Assembly (NCBI RefSeq): GCF_049676595.1
Contig: NZ_CP187259.1
Span: 992,001 to 1,056,000, forward strand
From: Methanocella_A sp049676595
Lineage (GTDB): Archaea; Halobacteriota; Methanocellia; Methanocellales; Methanocellaceae
Direction: 5' to 3'
DNA length: 64,000 bases
Shown here: positions 41,860 to 50,376 of the stretch, in pieces
Numbering within the stretch: position 1 is the stretch's first letter
Layout: every line of letters begins with the position of its first letter
Notes under the pieces: generated by a model
The model's input: the letters and a program-made list of their open reading frames with translations, nothing else
Database searches by the model: none
What the model was told of the DNA's origin: nothing
Translations under genes and position numbers: made by a program

Positions 41860-42936
41860 TTGGTGGTGGCCAGACTGAACATATCGGATACTTTAAGCAA
41901 GGACTCGCAGATGTGGGACCTCTACACGCTCCGGCACGAGTACGTTCCGCCCCGGGAGGACGTATGCCGGTCCATCTACGTCCCGAAGGACCGGAAACAG
42001 ATCCTCCGTCCCGTCGCCTCCGGTTACCTGGCTGACAGCGGCATGAAGGCAGAGTACCCGGACGGGAAGAAGTTCGCCGTCATGCTCTCCCACGACATCG
42101 ACGACATCTACCCGCCTCTGTCTCATACGCTTCTGTCCTCCGTTCACCACGTGAGGAACCTGAGGCTCGGCAAGCTCCGCAGGGAGCTGTTGTGGAAGGT
42201 AGAAGGCCGGCACACCAGCCCCTACCGGAACTTTAAGGAGATCATGAAGATCGAGGAAGCCTACGGCGGGAAATCCTCGTTCTACTTCATGACCGCCGAC
42301 CGGGACATTCGGCGGCACCGGTACGACATCGAAGAGCTGGAGAGCGACCTGGGCTACATCGCCGACAAGGGCTGGGAAGTCGGGCTGCACGGCGGTTTCT
42401 ACACCTGCGCCGACCTCGGGGAAATGCAAAATGAGAAAGCCCGGCTGGAAAAGGTCCTCGGCCGGACAGTAGTAGGCTACCGGAACCACTACCTCCGGTT
42501 CAGGGTGCCCGTCACATGGGAACTCCTGGCGGAGGCAGGCTTCAAGTACGATACCACGCTGGGGTACAACGACGCTCTCGGGTGCAGGAACGGCATGTGC
42601 CACCCGTTCAAACCCTTCAGCCTGAAAACCGGCAAAGAGATCGATCTGGTGGAGATTCCCCTCATCATCATGGACGGTACTCTGTTCGGCGCTTCTGATT
42701 CGTTCGCCGAAGCCTGGGCCACGGCAAAGCAGATCATCGACGAGGTCGAGCGGTACAACGGCGTCGTCACTATCCTCTGGCACAATAACGTGTTCAGCTC
42801 GGCCTTCCGGGAGACGTGGAAAAAAATATATATAAATATATTAAAATATAGTAGTGGGAAAAACGCCTGGATCACAAGCGGTGAAGAGATCTGGAAATGG
42901 AGTTGCAGGAATGACCGTTGCACTGATAGACAATAA
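41860..42936 (+). CDS. Polysaccharide deacetylase-family protein
   Basis: A 358-residue NodB-like protein. FAVMLSHDIDDI carries the metal-binding DxDD-type motif, WEVGLHGGFYTCADLGEMQNEKARLE the conserved His, FRVPVTWELLAEAGFKYDTTLGY the R-x-P segment, and VTILWHNNVF the terminal LxxH motif. An N-terminal 60 residues precedes the domain. The TTG 41860 start is weak; GTG 41863/41866 fit equally. It probably trims an acetyl group from a glycan. It overlaps the next gene by 26 bases. Confidence 0.82.
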   Translation: MVVARLNISDTLSKDSQMWDLYTLRHEYVPPREDVCRSIYVPKDRKQILRPVASGYLADSGMKAEYPDGKKFAVMLSHDIDDIYPPLSHTLLSSVHHVRNLRLGKLRRELLWKVEGRHTSPYRNFKEIMKIEEAYGGKSSFYFMTADRDIRRHRYDIEELESDLGYIADKGWEVGLHGGFYTCADLGEMQNEKARLEKVLGRTVVGYRNHYLRFRVPVTWELLAEAGFKYDTTLGYNDALGCRNGMCHPFKPFSLKTGKEIDLVEIPLIIMDGTLFGASDSFAEAWATAKQIIDEVERYNGVVTILWHNNVFSSAFRETWKKIYINILKYSSGKNAWITSGEEIWKWSCRNDRCTDRQ

Positions 42937-43912
42937 AAATGTATGGGACGATTTTATCGATGCCAGCCCCCAGGGTCAGCTGTTTCACAAGTGGGACGCC
43001 CTGAAGATCATAGAGAAGCACACAGGGTACAAGCTGTATAACTACGCAGTCTACAAAGGCAATGCTATCATCGGCGTCTTCCCGGTCTTCTACCGGAACA
43101 TAAACGGCATCAAGGCGATCTTTTCCCCGCCTCCCAACACCTGCGTCCCCTACATGGGCTTCGCCATGTGCACGGAGTACATGGGCCTGAAGCAGAAGCG
43201 CAAAGAGCATTACCTCTCCTCGGTGGTGGACGAGGTGAACGCCGAGATCAACAAGCTGGGCCCGAACTTCATCTCGGCCAACATCATCCCCGGGTTCATC
43301 GACGTCCGGCCCTTCAAGTGGAACCACTATGCGGGCGACCTGAACTTTACTTTTGTCATAGATCTGGAGCGGTCCCTCGAGGACATCCTGGCCAGCTTCG
43401 ATTCGACGTGCAAGAAGAACATCAAGAAGATGGAGAAGCTGGGCCTGCCCATCGAGCCGACCACCGATGCGGAGACCTTCTTCGACATCATGAACCGCCG
43501 GTACAACGAGCAGGGCATCAAGATGCCCATGATCAGCGCCAGGTACCTGCACGACATCCGGGAGGCCTTCCCCGACAACATCAAGCTCTACTTCCTCTAC
43601 AACGAAGGCCGGGTCTCAGGCCTCAACGGCAACATCGAATTTAAGGACAAGGTCACGCTCTGGCTCGGCAACGCCAACATGCACATGGACTTCGCGGCCA
43701 ACGATTATCTGGTGTGGCAGTTCATCAAAAGCGCCAAAGAGCGGGGCTTCAGGCAGCTGGAAATCCAGGGCGCAGGTGAAAAACGCCTCTCGGAGTTCAA
43801 GTCCAAGTTCAGCCCGAACCTGGAGCTATGTCACTACATCTACAAAAAGGATAACCTGGGCAAGCTGGCAGAGGTCGCCTACGCGAACATCATCAGAAAG
43901 AAATGGGTGTGA
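42911..43912 (+). CDS. FemAB/GNAT-type aminoacyltransferase-like protein
   Basis: A 333-residue double-GNAT protein of the FemAB/MurM-like kind. N-terminal VWDDFIDASPQGQLFHKWDALKIIEKHTGYKLYNYAVYKGNAIIGVFPVFYRN is typical. TFVIDLERSLEDILASFDSTCKKNIKKMEKLGL is the hallmark of these enzymes, and FAANDYLVWQFIKSAKERGFRQLEIQGAGEKRLSEFKSKF is the second-domain core. Family members move an amino acid from aminoacyl-tRNA onto a cell-wall precursor. Here, with no murein, an amide-linked amino acid on a glycan is plausible. A second member is at 60200. Confidence 0.8.
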   Translation: MTVALIDNKNVWDDFIDASPQGQLFHKWDALKIIEKHTGYKLYNYAVYKGNAIIGVFPVFYRNINGIKAIFSPPPNTCVPYMGFAMCTEYMGLKQKRKEHYLSSVVDEVNAEINKLGPNFISANIIPGFIDVRPFKWNHYAGDLNFTFVIDLERSLEDILASFDSTCKKNIKKMEKLGLPIEPTTDAETFFDIMNRRYNEQGIKMPMISARYLHDIREAFPDNIKLYFLYNEGRVSGLNGNIEFKDKVTLWLGNANMHMDFAANDYLVWQFIKSAKERGFRQLEIQGAGEKRLSEFKSKFSPNLELCHYIYKKDNLGKLAEVAYANIIRKKWV

Positions 43913-43916
43913 TACA

Positions 43917-45398
43917 GTGAAAGTCGCAATCACCAGAAACGATCGGGCAGACTATTGTAAGCAGCCCCCATACCATCCTCAGGAAAAGTACCCCGAATAC
44001 CCGTTCGGACACCTGTGCTCGGAAAATACGTGTTACGGGGAGGTCAGGAACGTCCTGTACCGGCTCGGCTTAGATAAAGAGCACTTCGGCACCCCGGAAT
44101 GGAACCCGCTGGGCGAAGTGATCAAGCCGGGAGACAAAGTTTTCATCAAGCCCAACCTGGTCAGCCACCGGAACGGCGCCGGCAGCGTGGAGGCCATCAT
44201 CACCCAGGGCCCGGTCATCCGGGCCATCCTCGACTACGCTTACATCGCGCTGAAGGGCAAAGGCAGCATCGCCATCGGCGACGCGCCCTTCTTCGACACC
44301 GATTTTGCCGAGGCGGTGAGGCTCACCGGCCTCGAAGAAATCGTCGCCTACTACCGGGACGGAGCCGGCCTACAGGTAGGCCTGCACGACCTGCGGATGG
44401 AGCAGGGCCAGGTCCGGTTCGGGGCGCTGAAAAAGCAGCCTCTACCCGGCGATCCTTCGGGGTACGCGGCGGTGGACCTGAAGGAAGATTCCGCCCACGC
44501 CGATATCATCGGCCAGTGCGACCGGTTCCGGCTGGGCTACTACGACAAGAATGAGCTCGCCAGGCACCACAACCAGGACAAGAACGAATACCCGATCGCC
44601 GGCAGCATCCTCCAGGCGGACGTGATCCTCAACCTGCCCAAGCTGAAGACCCACGGCAAGGCCGGGATCACGGTGGCGCTGAAGAACCTGGTAGGCATCA
44701 ACGTCTTCAAAGGCTGGCTGCCCCACCACCGGGCCGGCTCTGCGGAAACGGGCGGAGATGACTACGAGCGCAGCGACTTCCGCCAGGATCTCATGGGCCG
44801 GCTCAAGGACGAGATCCCCACTCACGCCAGCCTCCTGACCATAATCCCCCTCCGGGCAGCCTGCGGCGCCCTCTTCTTCTCCAAGTACGTCGTCCCCTTC
44901 AGGGCCGACGGCCCCGGCGGCAGCTGGCACGGCAACGACACCATCCCCCGGACCATCTCCGATCTGAACAGAATCATCTTCTACGCCGACAAAAACGGCA
45001 TCATGCAGAAAACCCCCCAGCGCCGGATGTTCGTGCTGGTGGACGGCATCATCGGAGGCGAAAAGGAAGGCCCCATGAGAAACTCCTCCAAACCCTGCGG
45101 AGTCCTCATCGCCGGCACCAATCCCGTGGCAGTAGACCTCATCTCCAGCATGGTCATGGGCTTCGACTACCGGAAGATACCGACCTTCAAGTACGCCATG
45201 ACCGGGGGCAGGTACCCGATCTTCACCGGCGTGCCGGACGACATAAAGATCGCCGCGGAAGGCTGCCTCACCCTGGCAGATGTATATCACATGCATAACT
45301 GCCACTTCATACCCGCCGAAGGCTGGCAGAACTACGTCGAATACCGGCCTGAGGGCCAGAAGAGTATAGCACCGCTTCAGACCGCTATCGCGCGGTAA
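43917..45398 (+). CDS. DUF362 protein of the glycan operon
   Basis: A 493-residue DUF362 protein, longer than the one at 30265. FIKPNLVSHRNGAGSVEAIITQGPVIRAILDYAY, DVILNLPKLKTHGKAGITVALKNLVGINVFKGWLPHHR and IIGGEKEGPMRNSSKPCGVLIAGTNPVAVDLISSMVMGFDYRK fit the family. GTG 43917 is chosen because KVAITRND is the usual first strand; the open frame extends upstream into the previous gene. Last gene of the operon; recurrent in archaeal polysaccharide loci but with no known reaction. Confidence 0.82.
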   Translation: MKVAITRNDRADYCKQPPYHPQEKYPEYPFGHLCSENTCYGEVRNVLYRLGLDKEHFGTPEWNPLGEVIKPGDKVFIKPNLVSHRNGAGSVEAIITQGPVIRAILDYAYIALKGKGSIAIGDAPFFDTDFAEAVRLTGLEEIVAYYRDGAGLQVGLHDLRMEQGQVRFGALKKQPLPGDPSGYAAVDLKEDSAHADIIGQCDRFRLGYYDKNELARHHNQDKNEYPIAGSILQADVILNLPKLKTHGKAGITVALKNLVGINVFKGWLPHHRAGSAETGGDDYERSDFRQDLMGRLKDEIPTHASLLTIIPLRAACGALFFSKYVVPFRADGPGGSWHGNDTIPRTISDLNRIIFYADKNGIMQKTPQRRMFVLVDGIIGGEKEGPMRNSSKPCGVLIAGTNPVAVDLISSMVMGFDYRKIPTFKYAMTGGRYPIFTGVPDDIKIAAEGCLTLADVYHMHNCHFIPAEGWQNYVEYRPEGQKSIAPLQTAIAR

Positions 45399-45424
45399 TT
45401 TTTTTGCCGAAGCAACTGGAGATC

Positions 45425-45760
45425 TATCGCTGTGCTGTGCTTGATACCGATTTCTCGGATGGTATCAAAAGTGTTGTCTCTGTGCCCGTGAACGTGGACT
45501 AACGCTGCGCTGTGACCGACTGGAAGCAGTCCCTTGTATACAGGATCACAGATTCTGACAGATTGCGCAGATTGCACAGATGCTAATCGATAATAAAAAT
45601 AGAATGGCTCGCAGCATCCATCTTATCTAATATAGTCTCTGTGCAATCTGCGTAATCTGTCGTAATCTGTGATCTGGCACAGCGCAGCGTTCGTATTGCG
45701 GTCTCACATTATCTGAGTAATCTGAAACGCACAGCGCAGCGTTCGTATTGCTGTCTCACG
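45425..45760. repeat. Family A palindromic repeat, copy A3
   Basis: The left side is degenerate (CGCTGTGCTGTGC at 45429-45441, TAACGCTGCGCTGTG at 45500-45514). The right side has two full cores at 45677-45693 and 45729-45745, each followed by TCGTATTGC(G/T)GTCTCAC. CAGATT-rich sequence lies between. It fills the gap between two convergent genes. Confidence 0.8.
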
Positions 45761-45934
45761 CTCATACGAAAGGACATAGAGGACCCGGAGGGCATGGCGG
45801 GAACGCCCTTTGACCGAATCCCTTTGTGCCCTCCGTGTCATTCATGTCCATTGTGTTAAGCCGCAGTACAGCGTACGCTGAGCTTTCACCAGGGCTAGCG
45901 TCAGCACCCTTTACCTGCCGGCGATGCTGGCCGG
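45761..45934. other. Intergenic tail with a further low-complexity motif
   Basis: It contains TTTGTGCCCTCCGTGTC (45823-45839) and TTCATGTCCATTGTGTT, phrases of the same style as families A and B but not repeated elsewhere in the window. No gene seen. Confidence 0.4.
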
Positions 45935-48187
45935 TCAGTAGTATCCCGCGAACTGCCCGAGGCTGACGGGGCGGTAGCCTACGCTGGTGGTCCTGATCAC
46001 GGTGCCGGCGTCCTTTGCAACGTTGACCACGGTCACGCTGTTGCTGTTGGTGTTGGTGACGTAGACCTTCGAGCCGTCCGGGGAGCAGGCGAGGCTTTTG
46101 ACGCCCGAGCCGCATTTGACCGTCTCGATCGTCGCGTACGTGGCAGCGTCTGCGATGATCAGGCTGCTGTTGCCGTCCGTCAGGTAGTATAGCCGGGAGC
46201 CGTCCGGGCTGATCACCGGGCTGAGAGGTCCTTTACCGGTATCGATCGTCGTCAGGGGACTCAGGGTTTCAGCATCGTAGACTTTGATGTTGTTGGCCCC
46301 GTAGTTGGCCACGAACAGCCTTGCGCCTGCCGGATCGAGGGCTACGTGGTACGGCTTGTTGCCCGTGAGCGTCGATATGACTGTGCCGTCGTCGCCGGTG
46401 GTATTCACCACGTACACGTTGTTGCCCTGGGTGCCCACGTACAGGCGGTCGCCGCCGGGACTGACCCATAGCTGGTGAGGCCTCGAGATGCCTGTGATGG
46501 TCTTGATCACCCTGAAGTGATTAGTATCGCTGGTATCTACGACGCTGATCGTGCCGCTGCCGTAGTTGCCCACGTACAGCCGCTTTCCGTCCGGAGATAC
46601 GGCGAGGCCACGCGGAGAGCTGCCTACCGTGATCGAGTTCACGACCGAGTCCTTCGCCGGAGAGATCACCGAGACTTTCCTCTGGCTTTCTACCGTCACG
46701 TATACCAGCGAACCGTCGGGGCTGTACGCGACGCCATACGGGCCGTTACCGGTCGATATGGTACGGGTCACCCTGTTAGTCGACTGGTTGATCACGCTCA
46801 CCGTGCTGCCGCCGTTGTTGGCCACATATGTCTTCCAGGCGGCCGGAGCCGGGGTGGGTGTGACAGTGGGGGTAGCAGTCGGAGAAGGCGAGGGTGAGGG
46901 TGAGGGTGAGGGTGAAGGGCTCGGGGTAGGCGTTACCGGCTGCGAGACCACTTTGCTTAAGGCGGCGCCGACATCCACCCGGCCCCATCCGGTGTTATTG
47001 TTCGGGTACGTTGTGCCGATCCTGTAAGCAGTCGAGGTGAGCGCGCTCTTGACGTCGGCCGGGGTCAGGCTGTCGTTCGCCTGCAGCAGGATCGCGCTGG
47101 CGGCGCTGACCTGGGGACACGATGCGCTGGTGCCCGACGCGTAGGAGTAGTAAGTGCTGATCTGGGTCCCGACCTGTCCTCCGGAAGCGTGGGCGGAGAT
47201 GACGTTTTCGCCGACTCCCGCGATGTCCGGCTTGGTGCGGCCGTCTGCCGTGGGGCCTCTCGAGCTGAACGAGGACAGCTGATCGTTAATGTTGACCGAA
47301 CCTACCGCTATGGTATCCGGCGAATCCCCGGGACACCTGATAGTTCCCGCGGAGGGGCCGGTATTCCCGGCAGAGCAGACCACGACGACGCCGCTGGCGA
47401 CTGCGTTGTGGACTGCGTCATCGAGGGGCTGGTTGTGGGTAGGGTTGGAAACCGACATCGAGATGACGTCTGCATGGTTCTGCACTGACCAGTCGATGGC
47501 CGCGATCATGTCGCTGACGTAGGCGGTCCCCTGGGTATTGATGATCTTGGCCATGAACAGGTTTGCGCCGTATGCCAGGCCGGTGTACTTGCCCGAGGAG
47601 GCGGCTCCGGAGCCGGCGATGATCCCGGATACGTAGGTGCCGTGGCCCCAGTCGTCGTAGGGGGTGCTGCGGTCGTTGAGGAAGTCCCGCCACATGATCA
47701 CCTTTCCCTGCAGGTCAGGGTGCGCCGGGTCGATGCCAGAGTCCAGGACGCTGACGTTGATGCCTTTCCCCGTGTAGCCCGGTATGGTCGTCCATGCCCC
47801 TGTGGCGTTATCGTGGTAGACTACCTCGTCCAGGTCTGCATAGGCCACTGAGTCAGGCACGATGGTCGCGACATCGGCCCTGGCTTTGAGCGTGGCGACC
47901 TGGGCGTCTGTCAGGTCTGCAGCCGCAGCGTTGATGATCTTGTAGTTGTACCGGGCTTTTCCGCCAGCCGCGCTCAAGGTGCGGTTTTGCGCTTCCGGCG
48001 CCGCTTTAGCCGAAACCTGCTGCATTGCCAGCTTCTGGCCTGCCGCAGGGTCCTTGAACGTGATAATATACCTGTTCTGCTGGGTGCTCTTATCCTGGCT
48101 GCCGGCACCTGTGACGGCCGGAGTAATCAGTGCCACTAGTAATCCCAGTGCGATGAAGAGTATGCATATTTGCCTGAATTTTGGTAT
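45935..48187 (-). CDS. Secreted S8 subtilisin-like protease with YVTN beta-propeller
   Basis: About 750 residues if read from ATA 48187, which follows GGAGG by seven bases and opens a signal peptide (PKFRQICILFIALGLLVALITPAVTGA); the first standard codon, GTG 48136, falls inside that helix. An I9-type propeptide (YIITFKDPAAGQKL) comes next. Numbered from GTG, the triad is D132 (VLDSGID), H165 (GHGTYVSG) and S337 (SGTSASCPQ), with oxyanion N258. A Ser-Pro linker leads to about seven YVTN-type blades. No C-terminal anchor is seen. Probable surface or extracellular protease. Confidence 0.88.
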   Translation of the reverse strand: MPKFRQICILFIALGLLVALITPAVTGAGSQDKSTQQNRYIITFKDPAAGQKLAMQQVSAKAAPEAQNRTLSAAGGKARYNYKIINAAAADLTDAQVATLKARADVATIVPDSVAYADLDEVVYHDNATGAWTTIPGYTGKGINVSVLDSGIDPAHPDLQGKVIMWRDFLNDRSTPYDDWGHGTYVSGIIAGSGAASSGKYTGLAYGANLFMAKIINTQGTAYVSDMIAAIDWSVQNHADVISMSVSNPTHNQPLDDAVHNAVASGVVVVCSAGNTGPSAGTIRCPGDSPDTIAVGSVNINDQLSSFSSRGPTADGRTKPDIAGVGENVISAHASGGQVGTQISTYYSYASGTSASCPQVSAASAILLQANDSLTPADVKSALTSTAYRIGTTYPNNNTGWGRVDVGAALSKVVSQPVTPTPSPSPSPSPSPSPSPTATPTVTPTPAPAAWKTYVANNGGSTVSVINQSTNRVTRTISTGNGPYGVAYSPDGSLVYVTVESQRKVSVISPAKDSVVNSITVGSSPRGLAVSPDGKRLYVGNYGSGTISVVDTSDTNHFRVIKTITGISRPHQLWVSPGGDRLYVGTQGNNVYVVNTTGDDGTVISTLTGNKPYHVALDPAGARLFVANYGANNIKVYDAETLSPLTTIDTGKGPLSPVISPDGSRLYYLTDGNSSLIIADAATYATIETVKCGSGVKSLACSPDGSKVYVTNTNSNSVTVVNVAKDAGTVIRTTSVGYRPVSLGQFAGYY

Positions 48188-48383
48188 GTTAACGCCTCCG
48201 TCGCCCGCGCAGAGGTGCCGGATCCGGGGTGGCAGAAAAGGCCGCGGGCTTTCTTAAGTACGATCTCTACTACGAGGATAACTTGTTATATAATCAATAA
48301 TTATATAAATGTTGTCCAAATAAATAGTCGAGGAGCCGGGCTATAGGTAGTTATGGCTCGGGCTCCCTGGCCTGCTTAAAGGC
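48188..48383. promoter_or_regulatory. AT-rich promoter region of the protease gene
   Basis: The GGAGG at 48199-48195 (minus strand) serves the protease gene. ATAATCAATAATTATATAAA (48291-48310) is a likely archaeal promoter reading leftward. No gene seen. Confidence 0.4.
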
Positions 48384-50282
48384 CTAGACGTACCCGCTTA
48401 CCCGGGAGGAATCATACACCTGGTCGTACCGGCGGAGGTTGTCCCATATTTCCGAGTCTTTGTAGTAGTAGTCGTAGGTGTCGATTCTCGGGTACCGCTT
48501 GAACGCTCCTATGTGGTTCGTGGAGATCTTGAGGGGCCGTTTTTCCAGCTCCGCGTTTCTGATCAGGATGACGTCGTCGGGGCTGCTCTTGTAGAAGTCG
48601 GTTTTGTCGCCTGCGACTTCCAGGATGCTGAACTGGGGATCTTGCGGGGTGCTGTCCAGGTACCGGGTCGTGATGAAGTCCGTATGGATCATGGCTGTGG
48701 CACTGACTGCGATGCGATCGAAACCGGCTATCTCGTCCTGGGCCAGGTAGTATGTGTAGAAAGGCCTTTTTACCAGGGGGTTATCAGAGGCGACCCAGTC
48801 GTTAGTCACCGAGAGCATGACCCATACGGCGAACAGCAGTATGATGCAGGCTTTGACGTACTTGTTCGACCGGGTCAGCAGGGCTGCCAGGCCGGCGCTG
48901 CTGACGATGGCCAGGAGGAAGGGGGTGTACTCTGCAAACCGGTCGATGCTGAAGTTGTAGAGCAGCTTGTTGAAGAGGTACAGCGGGCCCGGGAAGGTGA
49001 TCCAGATGAACATGAAAGCTACCACTGCGAACAGCTTCGCCCGGGCGTCAAACCGGGCGGACAGCAGGATGGCCAGCACTCCGACCAGGATAAACAGCAC
49101 CGCCGGCGAGTACTGCAGGTAGTTGAAGATTTCGCTGAGCGGCGTCAGCACTATCGATTTGGTGACTATGCCTGTGGGGGCCTGGAGCACGATGTTGTTG
49201 TACAGCTCCTGGAGCAGTATGGGCCCGAAAAAGTACCAGTAGGCCAGCGTGCCCGTTATTGTGAGAGCGATGTACTTGAAGCTGATTTGGGGGAGCTGCT
49301 CAGTCTTGCTCATCAGGACCTTCTGGACTAAGTATAGCGCGACTATGATGAGTAGTGCGAAGATGACGGAAACCGAGTGGTAGACGACGATCGCCGCCGT
49401 GACCAGGCCGATCAGTAGTATGCCGTACTTTTGTTTGCCGTCTACGGCCAGGTAGATGAGGAAGGCTATCAGGACGACGGCTACCGCGCTGGAGATGCCG
49501 GAGATGCTCCAGTAGGTGAGGTTGGGGAAGAAGAAGGCCAGCAGGGCGGCGATCATCCCGGTCCTCCGGTCTTTGAACAACCTGACAGCTACCAGGTATG
49601 CCAGCAAGGGCAGGCAGAGGAAGATGATGCAGCCCGTGATGGCCATGACCTTGTCCGTGGGGAACGTACCTGCCCCTAGCATGTATATGATCGCGTTCAG
49701 GATGTGCCACAGGGGGAAGGCCTGGTAGTCGAAGAAGACCTGGGTGACGTGCCCTGTCTGGATCACGCTGTTCACGTACTGGTTGTGGATCATCACGTCG
49801 GTCCGGCCGATGAACCTGAAATATTTCAGCGTCACGCCCAGGTTCAGGTTTGCCACCAGGCCCAGGATCTGCAGTAAGACGAGGACTACTTTTTCCCCGG
49901 TCACCTTGAACTTCATGATCTGGATCAGCACGGTGACCGTCATCGTCGTGACAATCAGGAAGTACGCGAGGGGCCGGACATCGTAAACGGTGAGCAAAAT
50001 GGCGGAGAGCGAGTAGCAGAGGAGGTAAGCTACCAGCAGCAGCCTGAAAGAGCCTTCGTCCAGGCTCGCTGCGGCAGCTTCATCCCTGCTGCCCAGGCTC
50101 CTGAACAGGATCGAGACCAGCAGCAGTGGTATGACGAGGTACAGGCTCAGGATGAGAAAGTTGGTCTGGCCCAGGACCGTCGTCACGACGATCCCGGCGA
50201 GGCCTATGATCGGGAGCAGGTACATGGCTGCCGTTCCCATCGTTCTGTACGCCTGGTCCGAATTGATCTTAAACAAGCTCAT
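48384..50282 (-). CDS. Multi-spanning GT-C-like membrane protein (twin 2)
   Basis: A 632-residue protein with about 12-13 helices followed by a soluble C-terminal domain of about 130 residues. The loop GRTDVMIHNQYVNSVIQTGHVTQVFFDYQAFPLWHILNAI resembles the first lumenal loop of GT-C glycosyltransferases (acidic residue plus aromatic helix). ATG 50282 has GGGGTG six bases upstream. It is about as long as, and clearly homologous throughout to, the protein encoded upstream at 50377-52272. Probably a lipid-sugar-dependent transferase or polymerase for surface glycan. Confidence 0.75.
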   Translation of the reverse strand: MSLFKINSDQAYRTMGTAAMYLLPIIGLAGIVVTTVLGQTNFLILSLYLVIPLLLVSILFRSLGSRDEAAAASLDEGSFRLLLVAYLLCYSLSAILLTVYDVRPLAYFLIVTTMTVTVLIQIMKFKVTGEKVVLVLLQILGLVANLNLGVTLKYFRFIGRTDVMIHNQYVNSVIQTGHVTQVFFDYQAFPLWHILNAIIYMLGAGTFPTDKVMAITGCIIFLCLPLLAYLVAVRLFKDRRTGMIAALLAFFFPNLTYWSISGISSAVAVVLIAFLIYLAVDGKQKYGILLIGLVTAAIVVYHSVSVIFALLIIVALYLVQKVLMSKTEQLPQISFKYIALTITGTLAYWYFFGPILLQELYNNIVLQAPTGIVTKSIVLTPLSEIFNYLQYSPAVLFILVGVLAILLSARFDARAKLFAVVAFMFIWITFPGPLYLFNKLLYNFSIDRFAEYTPFLLAIVSSAGLAALLTRSNKYVKACIILLFAVWVMLSVTNDWVASDNPLVKRPFYTYYLAQDEIAGFDRIAVSATAMIHTDFITTRYLDSTPQDPQFSILEVAGDKTDFYKSSPDDVILIRNAELEKRPLKISTNHIGAFKRYPRIDTYDYYYKDSEIWDNLRRYDQVYDSSRVSGYV

Positions 50283-50376
50283 GGCAAACACCCCAGATGT
50301 CTATGATAATCAGCTCCCGTTACTCCGGGTGGTCTGACTGGCAGGGCCGCCCCCGAGGCAGCCCCGCCGGCTATTT

